In this document: piece after piece, positions 6,224 through 6,336 of the stretch | Position numbering within the stretch: the first letter of the stretch is position 1 | Layout of the letters: the number at the start of each line of letters is the position of its first letter | Source: HGM10836 sp964430375 | GTDB taxonomy: Bacteria; Bacillota_I; Bacilli_A; RF39; UBA660 | Assembly: GCA_964430375.1 (NCBI GenBank) | Contig: CAYSEZ010000062.1 | Coordinates: 1-6,336, forward strand | Length of the DNA stretch: 6,336 nt | Direction of reading: 5' to 3' | Notes under the pieces: model-generated | Seen by the model: the letters and a program-made list of their open reading frames with translations, nothing else | Told to the model about the DNA's origin: nothing | Database searches by the model: none | Made by a program: the position numbers and the translations under genes

Positions 6224-6252
6224 GAAAACACCTCCAAACTCAATTCGTTATT

Positions 6253-6281
6253 ATTATAAATAATATTAGAGTTATTGTCAA
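6253..6281 (-). promoter_or_regulatory. Strong housekeeping (sigma-A type) promoter of the rpmH operon
   Basis: On the minus strand TTGACA (6281-6276) and TATAAT (6258-6253) are separated by exactly 17 nt, a perfect consensus match. The A-rich stretch just upstream (6282-6300) could act as an UP element. The expected transcription start is near 6246, giving a leader of about 23 nt with GGAGG. No equally good promoter was noticed inside the gene cluster, so this one probably serves all seven genes. Confidence 0.85.
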
Positions 6282-6296
6282 TCTTTTTTTAGAGTT
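6266..6296 (-). repeat. Two AACTCTAA boxes flanking the -35 element
   Basis: AACTCTAA occurs at 6296-6289, just upstream of the -35 box, and again at 6273-6266, in the -35/-10 spacer. The two are offset by 23 bp, close to two helical turns, in the same orientation. A related inverted AACTC/GAGTT element lies at 6237-6241. This arrangement could be an operator, but in such AT-rich DNA chance is a real alternative. Confidence 0.3.
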
Positions 6297-6311
6297 TTTA
6301 GTTTTTATCTG

Positions 6312-6336
6312 AATTCTCATAGTAAATGAAATTTTA
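6312..6336. repeat. Right copy of the 25-bp edge repeat
   Basis: Direct-orientation copy of positions 1-25 with three mismatches, upstream of the rpmH promoter. The window ends inside or at the end of it. No open reading frame or DnaA-box cluster is visible between the promoter and this edge. Confidence 0.55.

Noticed and set aside
1..6336. A novel defence, mobile or regulatory system
   Set aside because: All long genes belong to well-known housekeeping families in their usual order; the only accessory DNA is a short IS remnant. No CRISPR array, tRNA, rRNA or riboswitch was seen.

Overview
The window is the conserved origin-proximal housekeeping cluster of a very AT-rich, low-GC Gram-positive-type bacterium. 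Reading right to left on the minus strand, the order is rpmH - rnpA - yidC (oxaA/spoIIIJ type) - khpB (jag) - mnmE - mnmG - rsmG. This order, the lipoprotein-type YidC, the Jag_N-KH-R3H protein, the AGGAGG-like ribosome sites and the extreme A/T bias fit a Bacilli- or Mollicutes-related lineage, such as an uncultured gut RF39- or Erysipelotrichia-like organism. That placement is inference; no rRNA or other marker fixes the taxon. All five Trp codons I could locate are TGG, and no gene ends in TGA.

Region by region: 1-25 is a short sequence that recurs at the opposite window edge (6312-6336). Positions 41 to about 256 hold a plus-strand remnant of an IS3-like insertion sequence: a terminal-repeat-like end, a hairpin, an extended -10 promoter, a good ribosome site and a 47-residue N-terminal fragment of an HTH transposase-associated protein (119-262). 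Its stop codon falls in the antisense of the rsmG 3' end. Positions 257-6223 are seven tightly packed genes on the minus strand. Four of the six junctions overlap or lie within 10 nt; the other two (rpmH/rnpA and khpB/mnmE) carry stem-loops that may adjust expression. Positions 6224-6336 hold a near-perfect housekeeping promoter (TTGACA, 17 nt, TATAAT) that can drive the whole operon.

The genes supply translation and membrane-biogenesis functions: ribosomal protein L34, the RNase P protein, the membrane insertase YidC with its usual cytosolic RNA-binding neighbour KhpB, the MnmE-MnmG pair that modifies tRNA wobble uridine, and the 16S rRNA m7G methyltransferase RsmG. In related genomes rpmH lies next to dnaA/oriC and rsmG is followed by noc or parA/parB. 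By that rule the origin should lie just right of this window; at the left, an IS remnant occupies the place where noc/par genes often start.

The provider-type start positions of rnpA, mnmG, mnmE and khpB were moved inward to the start codons best placed behind a Shine-Dalgarno sequence. I saw no undescribed biological system here. The points worth a second look are the edge repeats, the IS scar, an unusually short L34, the two intra-operon hairpins, repeated boxes around the rpmH -35 element and a two-cysteine extracytoplasmic segment in YidC.
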